Of a DNA stretch of 64,000 bases, positions 61,448-64,000 are shown one piece after another; position 1 is the first letter of the stretch; each line of letters opens with the position of its first letter. The translations under genes were made by a program, and so were the position numbers. The notes beneath the pieces are model-generated. The model was not told the origin of the DNA. It saw only the letters and a list, made by a program, of their open reading frames with translations, and did no database searches. Source of the DNA: Anoplopoma fimbria (Eukaryota; Chordata; Actinopteri; Perciformes; Anoplopomatidae); NCBI RefSeq assembly GCF_027596085.1, contig NC_072464.1:13086124-13150123 (forward strand). The letters are read 5' to 3'.

Positions 61448-64000
61448 GGAGAGTTGTGGAGCAGCACCTGGTGGCTGCAAACCTTGTGGGAGGAAATGTG
61501 GGAAGACGTTTAAGGGCTGAGGGAGGGAGCGAGAAAAGAGGAAAGTGAGATGTACTGGTGAGTGTGGGTTTGACCTCAGTGTGGGTAAAACAGCGTCCAC
61601 ATTTCCAATGAGCTCTCCCAGTGGCAGCTTTAAAGCCCAGAGAGAGCTCAGGGCTACAAACAAAATCAATTCTTATTGACTGTACCGTGTTATGCACTGA
61701 GGGGAGACAACTACAGCCAATAAGTCAACATGAACTTCAACTATTCTTCGCACCCTTTTCATTTTTCTCTTTTCTCAACCCTTCAAACGAGCAGGTTAAC
61801 TATCTTCCAAGGCTCAGAGGTAATTGGTCTCTGTGTTGTGGCTCCACTTTATCACTGCCTCTCTCTTGACATGTATGTTTACCACAACTATAATCTTCAA
61901 AAAGCCTGTTAACATAAGTAGCTCAGCTTTCATAAACCATAAAGTCAGCTCTGACTGATCCCCAGCACCATCCTGTTTACCACGCTGAGAAGCATAAGCA
62001 GCACTCTGATCATATCGGCTGTTTGCTAGCAAGGGCTTTCTTTTTGCACACGCCTCTGTGACTCATTTCCAAACATGTTGTATTAATATGCAGATTCGGG
62101 AGACAGGTGACGAGAGGTGACATCGTCTTGAGTGTGCAGCTTACATGACTTCACTGTGTACGGGTAACTTTTCCTCTGACAGAACGCGGGGAAATCAAAG
62201 GGTGTCTCTGCAGACGACTGAGTGCGCCTGGAGTACAAAGTTCTTTAATGCTCTCTTCCCACCATAAAATGCAACGCTGCAGGGATTTTGCTAAAGAGTG
62301 AGAATAGTTGCCTTGCCTGATGTCAGCTATACAGTGAAACAGACACATGACCAAATCATCTCACTCCTTAATCTGCTTTGTTTCAAAATACTAAGCTGAG
62401 CGCAACACCGGGCTTTGTTAAATCACTTAGAAAAGACCCAACGTCCGTCAAACGCATTGTGAGGTTCCAGGTCACGCCCAGGTGTTTTGGCATTAATGTG
62501 AGCAGAGTGTGTACGAGTGTGCGTGTGTCTGGAGGGTTGGGGTAATTTGATTTCCATGGTTAATATTCTGTTTTTCTCCACTGGTGTCCTGAAACACTCC
62601 AGGTCGAGCTCCAGCCTGAGAGAACGGCTGCGATCACCAGGGGCGACAGCAGGATGAGACACAGGAAGGAGCCTGGTCTCCAAACATCTGGCAGGGCAAG
62701 GCTTCCATGACTCGCTCAACCTCGGGATGAAAAAACAGACTCTCAGATCTGCAGGGATCAAAGTGTGCCCTGGGTGCCTGAGCCACCGTGGCCTCCCTCA
62801 ACATATTCAAATGGGGTTTCCTGAAAGAAGTCGGAGCCACAAGCAGACCTTGGAACATAAACGAGGCAGGAAAAAGGGGCGACGATGAATACCTGAAAAT
62901 CTCTGTGCTCTCCACATAAAATAAGCCCATGGCGGAAGAGGAAAAGGATTTTCTTTTTGTCAGGACATTTAAATAGAATATAACTCAACTGTCAGATACA
63001 AAATGTTATTCATGTGCCCAAGGCAAATTCACTCAGTACAGAGACCCTTCAATTTACCTAATAACAAAAAGAAGTCTGGGAGTGTTTGACTTACTACAAT
63101 AAATGATGCCAATAATACTAAACTAGAAACGTTTTTGGTTGCAGGTGGTTCTCAATCTGGAGGTCAGGATCTCCCAGAGGGTCCCCAGAAACTCACTGCA
63201 ACAACCACCCTCTTACCAACTTGAGTACTTAAATTCTTCTATAAAGACACTCAATTCTTAAAAAATAAAAAAACCTGTAAAAACAAGTTGATTTATCTTA
63301 AAAAGGTTAAAATTATATTTAATTCTAGACTGAAATTACATAAGGTTGGACAGTTTACTAGTTCTAATTCAAAAGAAAAAGGTTTTTTTTAAGACATTTT
63401 TCATATTTTGCTATTCCCATGTGCCTGACAAACCTTCAATTTAAACAATCTGAGCAGCTCAAAAGTCTTTCCCACATTGAGGCCACAGCCCGTAAAGAGA
63501 GGTTGCAAGTACACATTGCTTCATCTTAAAACGTTGGAGATCAGTGTGCTACATTTCATGGTTCAAAAGCTCCACCTTTAATATTATACGGCAAAGAAAT
63601 CATCTAAACACTGCATATTTGAGCTGCTTTTAAGACGAGAGGGATCCTAAATGCAAAGGAATGTGACTTTTACACATCAAATGAAACATCCTACTCTCAG
63701 GTAGTTGGTTCTCAAACTAGAAAGACACAACAATAAATACAAGAATGTATGACTGGAATGACTGGAAGCTCCGGTGAAACAGGACAAAACATACTTTGGA
63801 GCAAAGTGCCCTCACACTCGCATTTACTGCAACATTTCCCTCCATAATTACTCTGACATTATAAATTCATCAAACGCTGCCTCCCTTCAACAGCAGTGAT
63901 GCCTGGGAGCGGGGGTCACCTGTATGCAGCATTACCGAATTAGCCGCTATCTAACCCAGACCTGCTGTGGCGTGCTGACACTAATCCCGGGCCTGCTGGA

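Noticed and set aside
61334..61697. Minus-strand open frames with poly-Thr or poly-His, considered as myo3b tail exons
   Set aside because: The frames arise from the GGT repeat. The flanking residues do not resemble class III myosin tails and no matching splice-site pair was found.
62423..62930. Minus-strand open frames of about 100 codons near the right end
   Set aside because: No recognisable domain, low-complexity His/Thr stretches, and no splice structure consistent with joining myo3b.

Overview
The window reads as nuclear DNA of a ray-finned (teleost) fish, probably a spiny-rayed one. The evidence is compact vertebrate introns with GT/AG borders, abundant CA/TG microsatellites, Tc1-type and tRNA-SINE repeats, and vertebrate-specific gene families. 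No bacterial or viral coding architecture is present. Species cannot be fixed from sequence alone.

Five protein-coding genes can be reconstructed exon by exon, in the order tlk1 (+, 3' two thirds), gorasp2 (-, complete), gad1 (-, complete), sp5 (-, complete), myo3b (-, last three exons only). This is the human 2q31.1 order MYO3B-SP5-GAD1-GORASP2-TLK1, inverted, with the same relative orientations, so the assignments rest on both protein sequence and synteny. All exon joins given preserve the reading frame. gad1 comes to 594 codons plus stop, the length of human GAD67, with the PLP lysine at residue 405.

Layout: 75-4548 tlk1 exons; 4549-6679 two converging 3' ends; 6680-12828 gorasp2, whose eighth intron carries an apparently intact 1.68-kb Tc1/mariner element; 12829-19569 gad1 3' flank and gorasp2 upstream DNA; 19570-29539 gad1; 29540-43244 about 13.7 kb without a recognisable gene but with SINE and other repeats; 43245-44768 sp5; 44769-54542 sp5 upstream DNA with a cluster of TCF/LEF-type sites, then myo3b downstream DNA; 54543-55566 the myo3b C-terminal exons; 55567-64000 myo3b intron or unrecognised upstream sequence with several interspersed repeats and a 125-bp CA tract.

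The genes are not a pathway. tlk1 is a nuclear chromatin-assembly kinase, gorasp2 a Golgi-stacking scaffold, gad1 the GABA-synthesising enzyme, sp5 a Wnt-responsive transcription factor and myo3b an actin-protrusion motor. Their linkage is ancestral vertebrate synteny. The points most worth a second look are the intact DD35E Tc1-like element, the TCF site cluster upstream of sp5, a Gly substitution beside the cofactor-binding Asp of GAD1 at an exon junction, and several foldback and repeat structures.
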